Below, in pieces: positions 28,801 through 36,458 of a stretch of 64,000 nt of DNA (positions are counted from its first letter, which is position 1; each line of letters opens with the position of its first letter). Source of the stretch: Commensalibacter intestini A911. GTDB taxonomy: Bacteria > Pseudomonadota > Alphaproteobacteria > Acetobacterales > Acetobacteraceae. The stretch covers positions 372,001 through 436,000 of the forward strand of contig NZ_AGFR01000007.1 in assembly GCF_000231445.1 (NCBI RefSeq), given 5' to 3'. Under the pieces are notes generated by a model. That model worked only from the letters and a program-made list of their open reading frames with translations, was not told the DNA's origin and did not search any database. Both the position numbers and the translations under genes were made by a program.

Positions 28801-30431
28801 ACATTATAACGTTCACAAACCGATGGAGCCTCAAGACCACTATAAATATGACTTCCTGCATTTCCTTTTAAATTACCCAGTTTATTCCAGCGATATAATC
28901 CATTGCTTTCTAAAACACTTTCAAATAACTCACCTGTCTCGCTATTTAACCAAACAACATTATCTTCCGCATTTTTTTCAGTAGGATTAACTGTATTAAC
29001 AATAATACGAGTACCATCAAAACCAGCATCTCCTTGCTCACCTTTATCTCCTTTCGGAATAACAAAATTGAAAGTTGTCGTATTAGCTGCCTCATCAGTG
29101 GTCGCCGTAACATCAGCTTCACCTTCAGTAACTGTACCAACCTCAATAATAGACGTATCACCTTTATCACCTTTTGGAATGACAAAATTAAAAGTTGTCG
29201 TATTAGCTGCTTCATCAGTGGTCGCCGTAACGTCCGCTTCACCTTCAGTAACTGTACCAACCTCAATAATGGGTGTATCGCCTTTATCTCCTTTCGGAAT
29301 AACAAAATTAAAAGTTGTCGTATTAACTGCCTCATCAGTGGTCGCCGTAACGTCCGCTTCACCTTCAGTAACTGTACCAACCTCAATAATAGGCGTATCA
29401 CCTTTGGGCCCAACCTCACCTTGTAAGTTAGCTGTTTCTTTCCACTGACTATCCTCAAAAATAAAAAGCTGATTTGTTGTTGTATTTAAATATAAATCTT
29501 GCTCTTGACACTCTTCTGTAACTAACGGTTCACCTTCACCAGCAGACAATAAAGAACCACGCTCACCTTGATCGCCTTTGTCACCTTTCAAACTAGCAAT
29601 TGCAATCCACTGATCTTGATCCAAATTAAAGAGTTCACTTGTGCTAAGATTAATATAAATATCACCTGGTTTATACTTCTCTTCTACAATAGGATTTCCA
29701 TAATCACTATAAATAATACTACCAGGATTACCCTTTAAATTACCATTTTGTTTCCATTCATATTGATCATCAACTAAAACCGTCTGAAACAAATCACCAC
29801 TGTCATTATTTAACCAAATGATATTTGCTTTAGCATCGACCTGTTCAGGATCCGTATCCTTAATTAAAACCTCTGTGATATCTCCTTGGACGCCTTTTTC
29901 CCCTTCCTTACCACGAGGAAGAACAAAATTTAGTTTCACATCAATATCATTATCAGCAATATTTGTTACTTGTGCATCACCATCTGTCTCTGAAGCTGTT
30001 ACTTCCCCAATAGTAATAGTACCTGCACGACCTCTAGGACCAACAGGGCCTGTATTCCCAATCACATAACTACCAACATTACCACTTCCTACAATTCCCG
30101 CTGGAGCTACAGGCAATGTCACGTCAAATTCACGAACAGACTTATCTCTGGTAGTCACTAAAAAACGAATACCTGTTTTAGTATTCATTGTACCACCACT
30201 AATACGAGCTTTAAAAATCTGACCTGAAAAAGTTATTTGATCAACGATTAGCTTTTCATCAGCTGGCTGTGCTTGCACGTCATCAATAATTTCTGTAGAA
30301 CTTAAACGGTTCGCCATTGAAAATTGGTAGAAAACAGCCTCTACCGGCGATTTACATTGTAGGCTAATTTCTGTATTTTCTAAACAACCAGATGGAACAA
30401 TAATGATCTGGTTACCTGAGTTATATGACAT
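25809..30431 (-). CDS. long tail fibre with collagen-like Gly-X-Y segments and sequence repeats
   Basis: A 1540-residue structural protein, probably the host-recognition fibre. An N-terminal attachment part (about 1-125) is followed by alternating short collagen-like runs (such as GNTGPVGPRGRAG, GDKGDQGERG, GNPGQQGEKGDSG) and small beta modules (the WLNxxTGELFE and LYLNTTTxxLF types). Three 40-residue repeats lie at about 344-463 and two 43-residue repeats at about 811-897. Two larger modules of about 200 residues share FIDSxNxxMxFPNM and FPxYxVxQIYN with YYFDG. The last 150 residues form a C1q/TNF-like beta domain (LNYNFNFNSN, QFKVAWYPKQ). Repeat number probably changes by recombination. Confidence 0.85.
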   Translation of the reverse strand: MSYNSGNQIIIVPSGCLENTEISLQCKSPVEAVFYQFSMANRLSSTEIIDDVQAQPADEKLIVDQITFSGQIFKARISGGTMNTKTGIRFLVTTRDKSVREFDVTLPVAPAGIVGSGNVGSYVIGNTGPVGPRGRAGTITIGEVTASETDGDAQVTNIADNDIDVKLNFVLPRGKEGEKGVQGDITEVLIKDTDPEQVDAKANIIWLNNDSGDLFQTVLVDDQYEWKQNGNLKGNPGSIIYSDYGNPIVEEKYKPGDIYINLSTSELFNLDQDQWIAIASLKGDKGDQGERGSLLSAGEGEPLVTEECQEQDLYLNTTTNQLFIFEDSQWKETANLQGEVGPKGDTPIIEVGTVTEGEADVTATTDEAVNTTTFNFVIPKGDKGDTPIIEVGTVTEGEADVTATTDEAANTTTFNFVIPKGDKGDTSIIEVGTVTEGEADVTATTDEAANTTTFNFVIPKGDKGEQGDAGFDGTRIIVNTVNPTEKNAEDNVVWLNSETGELFESVLESNGLYRWNKLGNLKGNAGSHIYSGLEAPSVCERYNVDDLYLNTTSSDLLSYNGNQWVKISNLQGERGERGSLWSSGEDNPVFRDTYKSGDFYLNTATFSVFYFNGTYWESRGSIKGVNGLDGKNGASIITSQGDPEIGSADQNQNVIWINTLNWNMKRTICKNGAWIWIDIGNIQGEQGNPGQQGEKGDSGARWYSGTIVPDALTGVNDKRGKPRPGDMYLHINDDDHDVSSYILTDDHIWEGPIATIGVAGPPGKNGVTPKVEAEVEMVASDALVSVTTTEDADTNTTIFKFFIPQGAEGAPGSAGSSGTTPVIQGGSVTMLDPGASASVSTEDIGDNTTVFNFSIPIGSSGTTPVIQGGSVTMLDPGASASVSTEDVGDNTTVFNFSLPKANDGKDGAIVQFPEDASMAIEGNVYLNKHNQLVKAQNVKNVLTPVVISNQYVDFDYPPTVLTKGAYRYNTTTQYSQIYDGYQWRNLFVQGTLSYNVKAQDIATYWLTFIDSYNGYMRFPNMLNNKTAAEMNGGVQYKYYERTWTDTELEEYEYPDVVQNVADTIDPEIDVDIELTDDEKVKAKEQARINAKDKAKALHTSQGLFPDYSVMQIYNPHVTKAVNVNNFYFDGTLVTTGALNIGKQTSLNKLQIIQDGSIALNSDNQPAVYDANNQIWNNLVIEKKKAANITCTRVEVNSLQFIDSWNTEMTFPNMWGTNYGDSTHNSGVTYKYFEKSRSAEERKAIETEIANKITDEVEQAKALDIIANTKYEDTVSDGLFPNYNVHQIYNKNKFVNLNNYYFDGGIKTTGPLCIGDISSYTNDTYIEHNTFGLDNGVLKQYDSLSKVWNVYSIAENGNSKDTVLSTDQTYTYLGGNFILLGRSNSLSDPAWNSVSKGAIDPKTSAGVGLQYWDDATLTWTVPKTGVLTLNYNFNFNSNAGTGIDGTIFQLNDELWICADKQGAKGIPSNVVKHCLTPYQFVSNGQTRYRPSLYLNGSLSMSVVKGDKIQFKVAWYPKQLFDSTSWDQRIQLSPASFTFFVS
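27742..27999 (-). repeat. two tandem 129-bp repeats in the fibre gene
   Basis: Two nearly identical 129-base units, each encoding a 43-residue module containing GTTPVIQGGSVTMLDPGASA. Confidence 0.85.
29041..29400 (-). repeat. three tandem 120-bp repeats in the fibre gene
   Basis: Three near-identical 120-base units in register (29041, 29161, 29281), each encoding a 40-residue module beginning near KGDTPIIEVGTVTEGEADVT. Differences are mostly silent or single substitutions, which implies recent amplification or gene conversion. Confidence 0.9.
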
Positions 30432-30462
30432 TTCTTGCCATCCTTTTTATTTGTTTAAATAC

Positions 30463-30492
30463 AAAAAAGCGTCCAAATTTGGACGCTTTTTA
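30463..30492 (-). terminator. rho-independent terminator before the long fibre gene
   Basis: Perfect inverted repeat AAAAAAGCGTCCAAA/TTTGGACGCTTTTTT, working in both directions; it lies after the gene at 30552-31013. Confidence 0.85.
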
Positions 30493-30551
30493 AAGTTATC
30501 TATTTGTTATTATTAATTATTGCATTTATTAAATAGATAATTTTATATTTA

Positions 30552-31013
30552 TTAATGAGAGCCTTGTGTTAATACACCATCATTTAACCATGGACTACCA
30601 TCACCAGGATCTGTCGTAGGAAGAACTTTAAAAGCCTCTTTTAGAGATTTTTGCATTGCATTAGGAGCTAACGTACCAAGATATGATGGATCTCCTGTTG
30701 CCACACGAACAAACCCTTCATCCAACCATAGACTTTTACCATCTGCAGGATCTGTTCTGCTCATGACTTGAATAGCTTTTTCCATAATCATAATGGCAAC
30801 TTCAGGATCTAAACTATCAAAATTAGCTTTATAAATTTCTTGTTCATTTCTATTCACAGTCCGCAAAACAAGGATTTGATCTGTTGATAAAATTGTATTT
30901 GTTTTTTGAACGACATCCACTGCATCTGATGGTTCAGCATTACAGCTATTCTGATGGCAGAATTCAAGATTACTGACCATACAACCTGCTTCTTTATTTT
31001 TTGTTGTTAACAT
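30552..31013 (-). CDS. hypothetical phage protein of the fibre module
   Basis: A 153-residue soluble protein, not recognised. Two similar acidic segments, TDPADGKSLWLDEGFVR and TDPGDGSPWLNDGVL, suggest an internal repeat. The first third holds three cysteines. The start at 31013 follows the previous stop by only three bases without an obvious ribosome binding site; the ATG at 30980 has AGG close by and may be the real start. Position between two fibre-related genes suggests a fibre assembly or structural role. Confidence 0.55.
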   Translation of the reverse strand: MLTTKNKEAGCMVSNLEFCHQNSCNAEPSDAVDVVQKTNTILSTDQILVLRTVNRNEQEIYKANFDSLDPEVAIMIMEKAIQVMSRTDPADGKSLWLDEGFVRVATGDPSYLGTLAPNAMQKSLKEAFKVLPTTDPGDGSPWLNDGVLTQGSH

Positions 31014-31016
31014 TGT

Positions 31017-31514
31017 TTATACCATAATATATGAATTTTTTTTATAAATTAAATAGTAGCCATTAATCGATAACGCATTTAAAGGAGGAATATGCGAAGG
31101 GGTTTGACTGTGTGTATCTAGAGCACGCACTTTATACATTGTATTTGCGTGCTTATCCTTGAAACAACCATAAGTTGGCAGGATAATTTCCTGACAGAAT
31201 TCATTCCCTTTGTTCGTTTTAATGATAAAGGTTAAATAAAAAGATAGACTTTCTTTCCCACCAGAAAGAAAAGCCGTTAAATAATTTTTTCTAAAAAAAG
31301 AAGAATTAATTGTTAACTCTGTATGATTACACATTACTTTTCCTTGAATAATGCTTTCACCATCACTCAGCAGATTAGAAAAATCAACAGAGTAATCAAG
31401 GTAAGACGCGATATGTTTTTCTGGAAAAGTCGAAATTCCTTTTTTATTTTTAATACGTTTTGGAACTGTGTAAATACGTAGTGGATTTAAAGTAAAACTT
31501 GATAAAAGTTCCAT
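31017..31514 (-). CDS. phage fibre-tail adaptor-like protein
   Basis: A 165-residue protein. The central part, SYLDYSVDFSNLLSDGESI then a beta-rich stretch and TAFLSGGKESLSFYLTFIIK ending in EFCQEIILPT, follows the pattern of short phage proteins that join fibres to the baseplate (a DYxxDWSxxL motif, an immunoglobulin-like fold with TxxLSGG, and a final RSFxI-like strand). The tail end is extended by about 50 residues with no match I know. AAAGG precedes the ATG. It follows the Peptidase_G2-like fibre gene. Confidence 0.5.
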   Translation of the reverse strand: MELLSSFTLNPLRIYTVPKRIKNKKGISTFPEKHIASYLDYSVDFSNLLSDGESIIQGKVMCNHTELTINSSFFRKNYLTAFLSGGKESLSFYLTFIIKTNKGNEFCQEIILPTYGCFKDKHANTMYKVRALDTHSQTPSHIPPLNALSINGYYLIYKKNSYIMV

Positions 31515-31532
31515 AGTTATTGCAACCTTTAT

Positions 31533-32942
31533 TTACATATACGCTTGGACATAGCAAGATACCAAACCAACATCTTCAGTTGCTTTATTTTCTTTTGCTC
31601 TTCCGACAATCACATCATTTTTGTTTGTACTAACAACACCATATCCATCTTGACCAATGGTAATCTTATCACCGCATTTGACAATGCCTTTTACTTTAAC
31701 AGGAACTTTACCATTTAATGCCATTAATACAGAATTGGATTCATCTTTCCCTTTACCATTCATCACATATGCAGGACTAGTAGAAACAACACCAAAAAAA
31801 TCATCAGATTGATCAATTGATTGACATAAAGTTACTTCTGTATCAACACCATGGCACATTAATGTACCAGGTTCATAATCACCACGATCAGCTTGATAAT
31901 ATTCTGCTAAATCTGCACCATGCTCATTAGTAAAAGCACCCCAAGATGCATTAATATCCCCAGTTTTAGCAGATACCCTTATAGCCTCAAAAGTTTTTAT
32001 ATCACTTTCAAAATACTCAAAAACTAAATCGCTAGAAGATTTGTCATAACGTTGATTCCATGCTGTAAGTTTATCCTCACTTGAAAATGCCAAAAGATCA
32101 TACACATGAAATGAACCATTACAATCTATCCAATCAGCTCTCAAATATCCTGTTGTGCCCCCAAATGTCCAACTATCACGTTCTACACTTAAAATAGGTT
32201 CTTTATTATTTTTTACATAAACTCTATAACAAATATCTGTATATAATTGTACCTCGCCTTGTATTTCTTTAAATATAGTATTTTGACTAATATCCGTAGA
32301 GCAAAAACCATACTGTTTGGCCGTCATACTATCCGCGCTAAAATCTTGACGACAACTACCTTCTTTTTGTGCTTTAGCAGGCAATTTATCATTATAAATA
32401 TCAGAAATATCAGTATCGTGCCTATCTAATCTACCATCAATAACAATGATATGATCTTCCGCAGCTTTTAATCGTTTTTCTAAATCTTTAAAATCAAGCT
32501 TAACCCATCCGTTATCTGGGCTAATCGTCTCATCAGGATTATTTGTATTTTCATCAATTGTAGAAAACCATAAAAATAATGGATCATCGTTTACTGTTAA
32601 AGTTATAGTAGTTGATTTAGGTTGTAGAATAGCACCTTTTGGATAGCCACCTATTTTATCACGTAACTCCTCATTGAATGATGCGCATCCACCAGCTTGT
32701 ATCCATTGCAATGTTTCTGTAATACGATTTAAAATTCCGTTATGATCCTCTCCCCAAGGGGGTTGTCCGCCTCTCATTGCTGATCTCATTGTAATTTCAG
32801 GAAAGCCTAACTCCATACTAGCTCTTGCTTTATGTTCTGCTTCTGCCTCGGATGCAGTTTCATAAACTGAAATCTTTTTACTTTTTTTTGATTCTGCCCA
32901 TACGGTTACAAATGGATTTGGTCTATTGATTTCTGTTGTCAT
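31533..32942 (-). CDS. tail fibre protein with C-terminal Peptidase_G2-like (self-cleaving chaperone) domain
   Basis: A 469-residue protein. The N-terminal 150 residues are typical of fibre proteins that attach to the baseplate (PPWGEDHNGILNRITETLQW and YPKGAILQ). A short coiled coil (about 150-185) follows. The last 125 residues begin DLAEYYQADRGDYEPGTLM and contain FFGVVSTSPAYVMNG, LNGKVPVKVKG and YGVVSTNKNDVIVGRA, which is the Peptidase_G2/intramolecular-chaperone pattern seen at the ends of fibres and spikes. Such domains assist trimer folding and may cut themselves off. Confidence 0.65.
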   Translation of the reverse strand: MTTEINRPNPFVTVWAESKKSKKISVYETASEAEAEHKARASMELGFPEITMRSAMRGGQPPWGEDHNGILNRITETLQWIQAGGCASFNEELRDKIGGYPKGAILQPKSTTITLTVNDDPLFLWFSTIDENTNNPDETISPDNGWVKLDFKDLEKRLKAAEDHIIVIDGRLDRHDTDISDIYNDKLPAKAQKEGSCRQDFSADSMTAKQYGFCSTDISQNTIFKEIQGEVQLYTDICYRVYVKNNKEPILSVERDSWTFGGTTGYLRADWIDCNGSFHVYDLLAFSSEDKLTAWNQRYDKSSSDLVFEYFESDIKTFEAIRVSAKTGDINASWGAFTNEHGADLAEYYQADRGDYEPGTLMCHGVDTEVTLCQSIDQSDDFFGVVSTSPAYVMNGKGKDESNSVLMALNGKVPVKVKGIVKCGDKITIGQDGYGVVSTNKNDVIVGRAKENKATEDVGLVSCYVQAYM

Positions 32943-32943
32943 C

Positions 32944-33198
32944 TTAACTTTTCTCTTCTACTTGAACATTTATTTTCATTTCAACGCCCGCAGGTCTGGA
33001 CAGTAATCCAGTATTATAAATTAGGGCTACATCTCGTTTGCTCGGCAACCAATTTAAAACAATGCTCAACGTCATATCCAAATTATCTTGGACATAAATA
33101 AAACGTTGATTTTTTTTTGCAACATATACCCCTACATTTTCTGATAATTTTACGAGTGCTATCTCTACAATCACTACAACAACATGTTTTATCGACAA
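32944..33198 (-). CDS. C-terminal part of the DUF2612 baseplate protein, in the shifted frame
   Basis: This frame has its own possible TTG start but no ribosome binding site, and the protein makes sense only as the end of the preceding gene: FIYVQDNLDMTLSIVLNW, then VALIYNTGLLSRPAGVEM is the conserved DUF2612 ending (a DMT strand, then SGxLxRPAGV). The two frames overlap by 116 bases and would join if the nine-A run at 33110-33118 (minus strand) were eight A long. See the finding on this run. Confidence 0.6.
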   Translation of the reverse strand: MSIKHVVVVIVEIALVKLSENVGVYVAKKNQRFIYVQDNLDMTLSIVLNWLPSKRDVALIYNTGLLSRPAGVEMKINVQVEEKS

Positions 33199-33763
33199 AT
33201 AAAGACATCAATAAAAAATTAATGCTGGAAATACTATAATCACTAATATTCGCATATGCTTTGGCTAGAATTAATTTACGGAAATCATCATCATCAAATT
33301 TAACCTCCTCCATTAAATCGATGCCATCTCCATCTTGTCCTTGAAGGTCTCGAAACATACCAACAGCCGTATCATATTGATCTGCAGGCAGGTTTTTATC
33401 ATATCCATCATCATAATAAGGTCGGGCAATTAACAAAGTTTCCTCATTGAATCCCCAGAAAAATCCCATAAAAGACCTTACTGTACGAGTGACACCTACA
33501 ATACGTCCCCAAATATCCAGTCCAAATCCCTCTGCAGTATTAATATTCCAAACAATACGATAAAAATCATCGAAAAAACCACAAACCTTGATCTCACTAT
33601 CAATCCCATCTAATAATGAAAGCATTACGGTTGAATTTGCATATTGTGCAATGACCGTTTTTTTATAGTCTAAACAAGATGGACCCGCTGTTTGATCTAT
33701 TTGTTGATCGGTATTACAGTTACAATGATTACAACATTCTTCTTGCTCTATATCTTCATCCAT
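33083..33763 (-). CDS. DUF2612 baseplate/tail protein (tail protein I-like), main part, frameshifted end
   Basis: A baseplate component that follows protein J in this phage type. The frame can begin at 33784, but AGGAG sits seven bases before the ATG at 33763, and that start no longer overlaps the J gene. The N-terminus is cysteine-rich (EECCNHCNC). The conserved core follows: FDDFYRIVWNINTAEGFGLD, WGRIVGVTR, FFWGFNE and FRKLILAKAYANISD with the SINFLLMSLF helix. After that the frame runs through a lysine triplet in an A-run and stops early (KKSTFYLCPR). The normal C-terminus is found in the next frame at 32944-33198. Confidence 0.7.
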   Translation of the reverse strand: MDEDIEQEECCNHCNCNTDQQIDQTAGPSCLDYKKTVIAQYANSTVMLSLLDGIDSEIKVCGFFDDFYRIVWNINTAEGFGLDIWGRIVGVTRTVRSFMGFFWGFNEETLLIARPYYDDGYDKNLPADQYDTAVGMFRDLQGQDGDGIDLMEEVKFDDDDFRKLILAKAYANISDYSISSINFLLMSLFVDKTCCCSDCRDSTRKIIRKCRGICCKKKSTFYLCPR

Positions 33764-33764
33764 T

Positions 33765-35219
33765 CTATGCTCCTGTCGTATCATTCATAAAGTTCACAGT
33801 AATATTATCTAAATCCAAGACAGGCATTTGATTAATAGCGACTTGGACTTTATTTTTATCTACAACACCATTTAATCCGACTTTTAAACAAATAACTTTT
33901 GCCCATTCCCCCAAAGACTGCACAGCACAATAAAATTGTGAAGCGAAAATTTGACTACCAATTCTTGGTTTTTTCGAACCATCCTGTCCTGTAAAAACTT
34001 CATATATTTTATTTTTAATCAATGTTACAGGATCTCCAACAATTGGCTTTGAATCCTCCATCATTACCTTGATATAGACATCTTTTTTTTCTGCGTAATC
34101 AAAACTAATTTTGTATTGAGGTGCTCTAGAATTACAATATAAACAATTACCATCACTATCTGTGGTATCGTCAGTAACCAAAACTGTTTCATTACCCACC
34201 AAAGCACAGCCAGGTGTTTTATTTTTCCAAATTACTTTGGCAATTTGCTCTGATGGTGTTTCTTTGCTAGTCGTAGTCGATTGCTTTGTTTGAGCGCGAA
34301 GATAAACACAAACGTAAATACTATGAGCCAATAATTCAAATGAAAGTTTGTTTGGATTACTATCTATCTTATCTATATTGTCTGCAGTATAATTTTCAAT
34401 AACATAAGCATCTTCTATAATATCTAATGTTAATAAAGATGCCATAATACTATCAACACTATTCTTAGAATTTCTAGCTACAGATTGTCTACGTCTTTGT
34501 TCAAACTGTGCTTGACTTTCATCGGCAATCCCAACAGTTCCATCATTTAAATTCGTAACAGATTCCCAACCTGCAATTACTTGATATCGCTCGGTCAAAG
34601 ATCCAGCTGGACAAGTAATGATACCTTTCTCTAGACATCGAAACATAATATCAACATAAGTTGTTGTTTTGGTTTTAGCTATCTTACCCTCGGTATCCTC
34701 ACTTACGATATTACCGTCTTTATCAACATATACAATGTTACCATTTTTATCTAAAATGGTTTCGATGAGTTCTTGATTAATAACAGCTGAATCTGTAGAT
34801 TCATAGACATTCCCTTGCTGATCTTTAACTTTTGTATACTGAGGAATGACAGTGCTCTTTGCCCCAAAACATCTACCAACTACGGTTGTTTTTGTTGCCT
34901 TTTTCCGTTCAATAAAGTAAATACGCCCAATTCCATCTTGCATACGCCCTACAGCATAGTTCGGATCGACTTGGTTTACATAATAAGCCAATAAGCGATT
35001 ACGATCTGAAATCATCGCTGCTATAGAAGTGACAAGCTGCCCTTGTGGCGTGGAAAGTAAAAAGTTATTATTTGAATCTTTTTGAAAGGTTAATTTACCA
35101 TCAAATGCATTTTGGAAATCTTGTATAACACCGTCCAAAATATTTTTTTCTGTAGGAAGGCTTATACCACTACTACTCAACTCTAATTTAGGTATATGCG
35201 TTTCATTAGTAGACGACAT
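33765..35219 (-). CDS. baseplate J-like protein
   Basis: Large baseplate wedge component, related to T4 gp6/Mu gp47 type proteins. The 484 residues show the early motif QNAFDGKL with GQLVTSIAAMISDRNRLLAYY, then VVGRCFGAKSTVIPQYTKV (the J-domain strand), AGSLT, an ESQAQFEQRRRQSVARNS segment near the centre and the C-terminal VQVAINQMPVLDLDNITV. A longer start at 35234 exists; the ATG at 35219 has GGAG nine bases upstream and overlaps the end of the wedge gene by 14 bases. Between the gp25-like gene and DUF2612, the normal order. Confidence 0.85.
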   Translation of the reverse strand: MSSTNETHIPKLELSSSGISLPTEKNILDGVIQDFQNAFDGKLTFQKDSNNNFLLSTPQGQLVTSIAAMISDRNRLLAYYVNQVDPNYAVGRMQDGIGRIYFIERKKATKTTVVGRCFGAKSTVIPQYTKVKDQQGNVYESTDSAVINQELIETILDKNGNIVYVDKDGNIVSEDTEGKIAKTKTTTYVDIMFRCLEKGIITCPAGSLTERYQVIAGWESVTNLNDGTVGIADESQAQFEQRRRQSVARNSKNSVDSIMASLLTLDIIEDAYVIENYTADNIDKIDSNPNKLSFELLAHSIYVCVYLRAQTKQSTTTSKETPSEQIAKVIWKNKTPGCALVGNETVLVTDDTTDSDGNCLYCNSRAPQYKISFDYAEKKDVYIKVMMEDSKPIVGDPVTLIKNKIYEVFTGQDGSKKPRIGSQIFASQFYCAVQSLGEWAKVICLKVGLNGVVDKNKVQVAINQMPVLDLDNITVNFMNDTTGA

Positions 35220-35592
35220 TGACTGTTTCTCCATCCTTACTGGTTATAAAAATATTTCCATGCAAAGTTCGCGAACTATCAACATACATATCAATATCGC
35301 TACTCCTTACATTATTAACACCATTGACACGATCTAATAAGATATTACGGATCAATCCTAAATTACTGTTAGTACCCAGGATTTGTGCAAAATGCGGTGT
35401 TCCTTGGGTTAAGTCGTACCACCCTTCGCCTGCAAATAATTTAATTTCATTGGCGGCCTGCTGTGCAATAGAGTAAGCACCTTCACAAACAGCAATATTG
35501 CCATTGATATCCACCTTTAAATCCCAAGCTACGACTTTTGATTTTGGTCCTGCTTGCTCTACATCTTCATCCGTTGTTAATAATAAATCCAT
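35206..35592 (-). CDS. gp25-like baseplate wedge protein (protein W type)
   Basis: A 128-residue protein of the gp25/W lysozyme-like fold that joins wedge and inner baseplate. Family features: WDLKVDINGNIAVCEG at the start, AQQAANEIKLFAGEGWYDLTQG in the middle and conserved turns near the end (DGETVNVVY). The frame opens at 35643 but a terminator hairpin covers 35607-35632, so the start is the ATG at 35592. Its last bases overlap the J gene. Confidence 0.8.
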   Translation of the reverse strand: MDLLLTTDEDVEQAGPKSKVVAWDLKVDINGNIAVCEGAYSIAQQAANEIKLFAGEGWYDLTQGTPHFAQILGTNSNLGLIRNILLDRVNGVNNVRSSDIDMYVDSSRTLHGNIFITSKDGETVNVVY

Positions 35593-35606
35593 TATTTTTA
35601 CCCAAT

Positions 35607-35632
35607 AAAAAAGCCACCTCAATGGGTGGCTT
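35607..35632 (-). terminator. rho-independent terminator after the Pmp3/YqaE-like gene
   Basis: Inverted repeat GCCACC/GGTGGC, with a T-run on the minus strand, between the small membrane protein gene and the wedge gene. Confidence 0.8.
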
Positions 35633-35656
35633 GTTATTCTCATATTCTCAATAAAC

Positions 35657-35839
35657 TTATTGATATTTATTTATTTTTTGATCAGTTCGCCAATTACTTA
35701 ACGCATACACACCCCAAATCGCCGCGGGGATCCAACCAATTATTGTAATTTGCAACAATAAGCAAAAAAGCCCTTGAAAAGGCTTCCCAATTGTAAAAAA
35801 CACCGTAAATGGCAACAAAAGAGCCAGTAGTAATCTCAT
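35657..35839 (-). CDS. YqaE/Pmp3-family small membrane protein
   Basis: Sixty residues with two hydrophobic helices joined by a short turn and a polar tail: LLLPFTVFFTIGKPFQGLFC, then LLLQITIIGWIPAAIWGVYA, a pattern of the UPF0057/Pmp3 family of stress-linked membrane peptides. AAGGA precedes the ATG. It is an insertion between spike and wedge genes of the baseplate module with its own terminator, hence cargo rather than a virion component. Confidence 0.75.
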   Translation of the reverse strand: MRLLLALLLPFTVFFTIGKPFQGLFCLLLQITIIGWIPAAIWGVYALSNWRTDQKINKYQ

Positions 35840-35903
35840 TATATTTTCCTTATTGACATAATATTATACTTTTAAATGGTATCTTAAAGTATAAAAATCA
35901 ATA

Positions 35904-36458
35904 TTACTTTGGAGGTAATATTGTTCCTTTATCATACTTATGTGTATGCTTTAAAAAAGAAATACCACCAATTGTTGCATCAGAACTAATCGTCACATTT
36001 CCTGTAAGTTTAATTTCCTTTGCTTTTACCTCTACTGTATCTCCAGTAATTTTAATATATGTCGTTGGTTCATCATACAATAAAGAAGCAATATACATCC
36101 CATCAGACATGGAGTGTTTACGTAAACTTGCAGGCTTTGCTTTTCCTTTACTTTGCACCACATCAGAAATGTCTCGAGAAGCAAACACAACTAATCCTTT
36201 ATCTCCAGCTTTTGGTTCAATAATCAACCCATAGTCTCCACCTTGCAAACGAGCATAAGGAATAGCAGTAATCGGCGCATGCTCAACAGCATTCCCTGCA
36301 TTATCCAGCATATCCACCATTGGCATGACATCTACAGTATGGTTCTCATAGACTTGCAACACAGTGACCGGCATTGCTGTAGAGATTTGACTTAATGCAT
36401 TGTCAATAACTCCCACCAATGTATTAAGACTACTATTCCCTTTATTCGGATTCATCAT
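35904..36458 (-). CDS. baseplate spike protein (Gp138-N / gp5-like)
   Basis: Forms the cell-puncturing spike below the hub. The 184 residues begin with ALSQISTAMPVTVLQVYENH, followed by VDVMPMVDML and YARLQGGDYGLIIEPKAGDK then GLVVFASRDIS, an OB-fold typical of Gp138_N/gp45 spikes. The end contains short repeats (KITGDTVEVKAKEIKLTGN) that build a beta-helix, and a final FLKHTHKY, likely an ion-binding tip motif (HxH). It overlaps the hub stop codon by four bases (ATGA). Confidence 0.8.
   Translation of the reverse strand: MMNPNKGNSSLNTLVGVIDNALSQISTAMPVTVLQVYENHTVDVMPMVDMLDNAGNAVEHAPITAIPYARLQGGDYGLIIEPKAGDKGLVVFASRDISDVVQSKGKAKPASLRKHSMSDGMYIASLLYDEPTTYIKITGDTVEVKAKEIKLTGNVTISSDATIGGISFLKHTHKYDKGTILPPK

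Noticed and set aside
29041-29400. Regular repeats considered as a CRISPR array
   Set aside because: The units are 120 bp, contiguous and coding, with no repeat-spacer alternation. No CRISPR array or cas gene was seen anywhere in the window.
28903-29458. Long frames on both strands within the 120-bp repeat region of the fibre gene
   Set aside because: They are shadows kept open by the repeats, whose period is a multiple of three; the fibre frame explains the coding signal.
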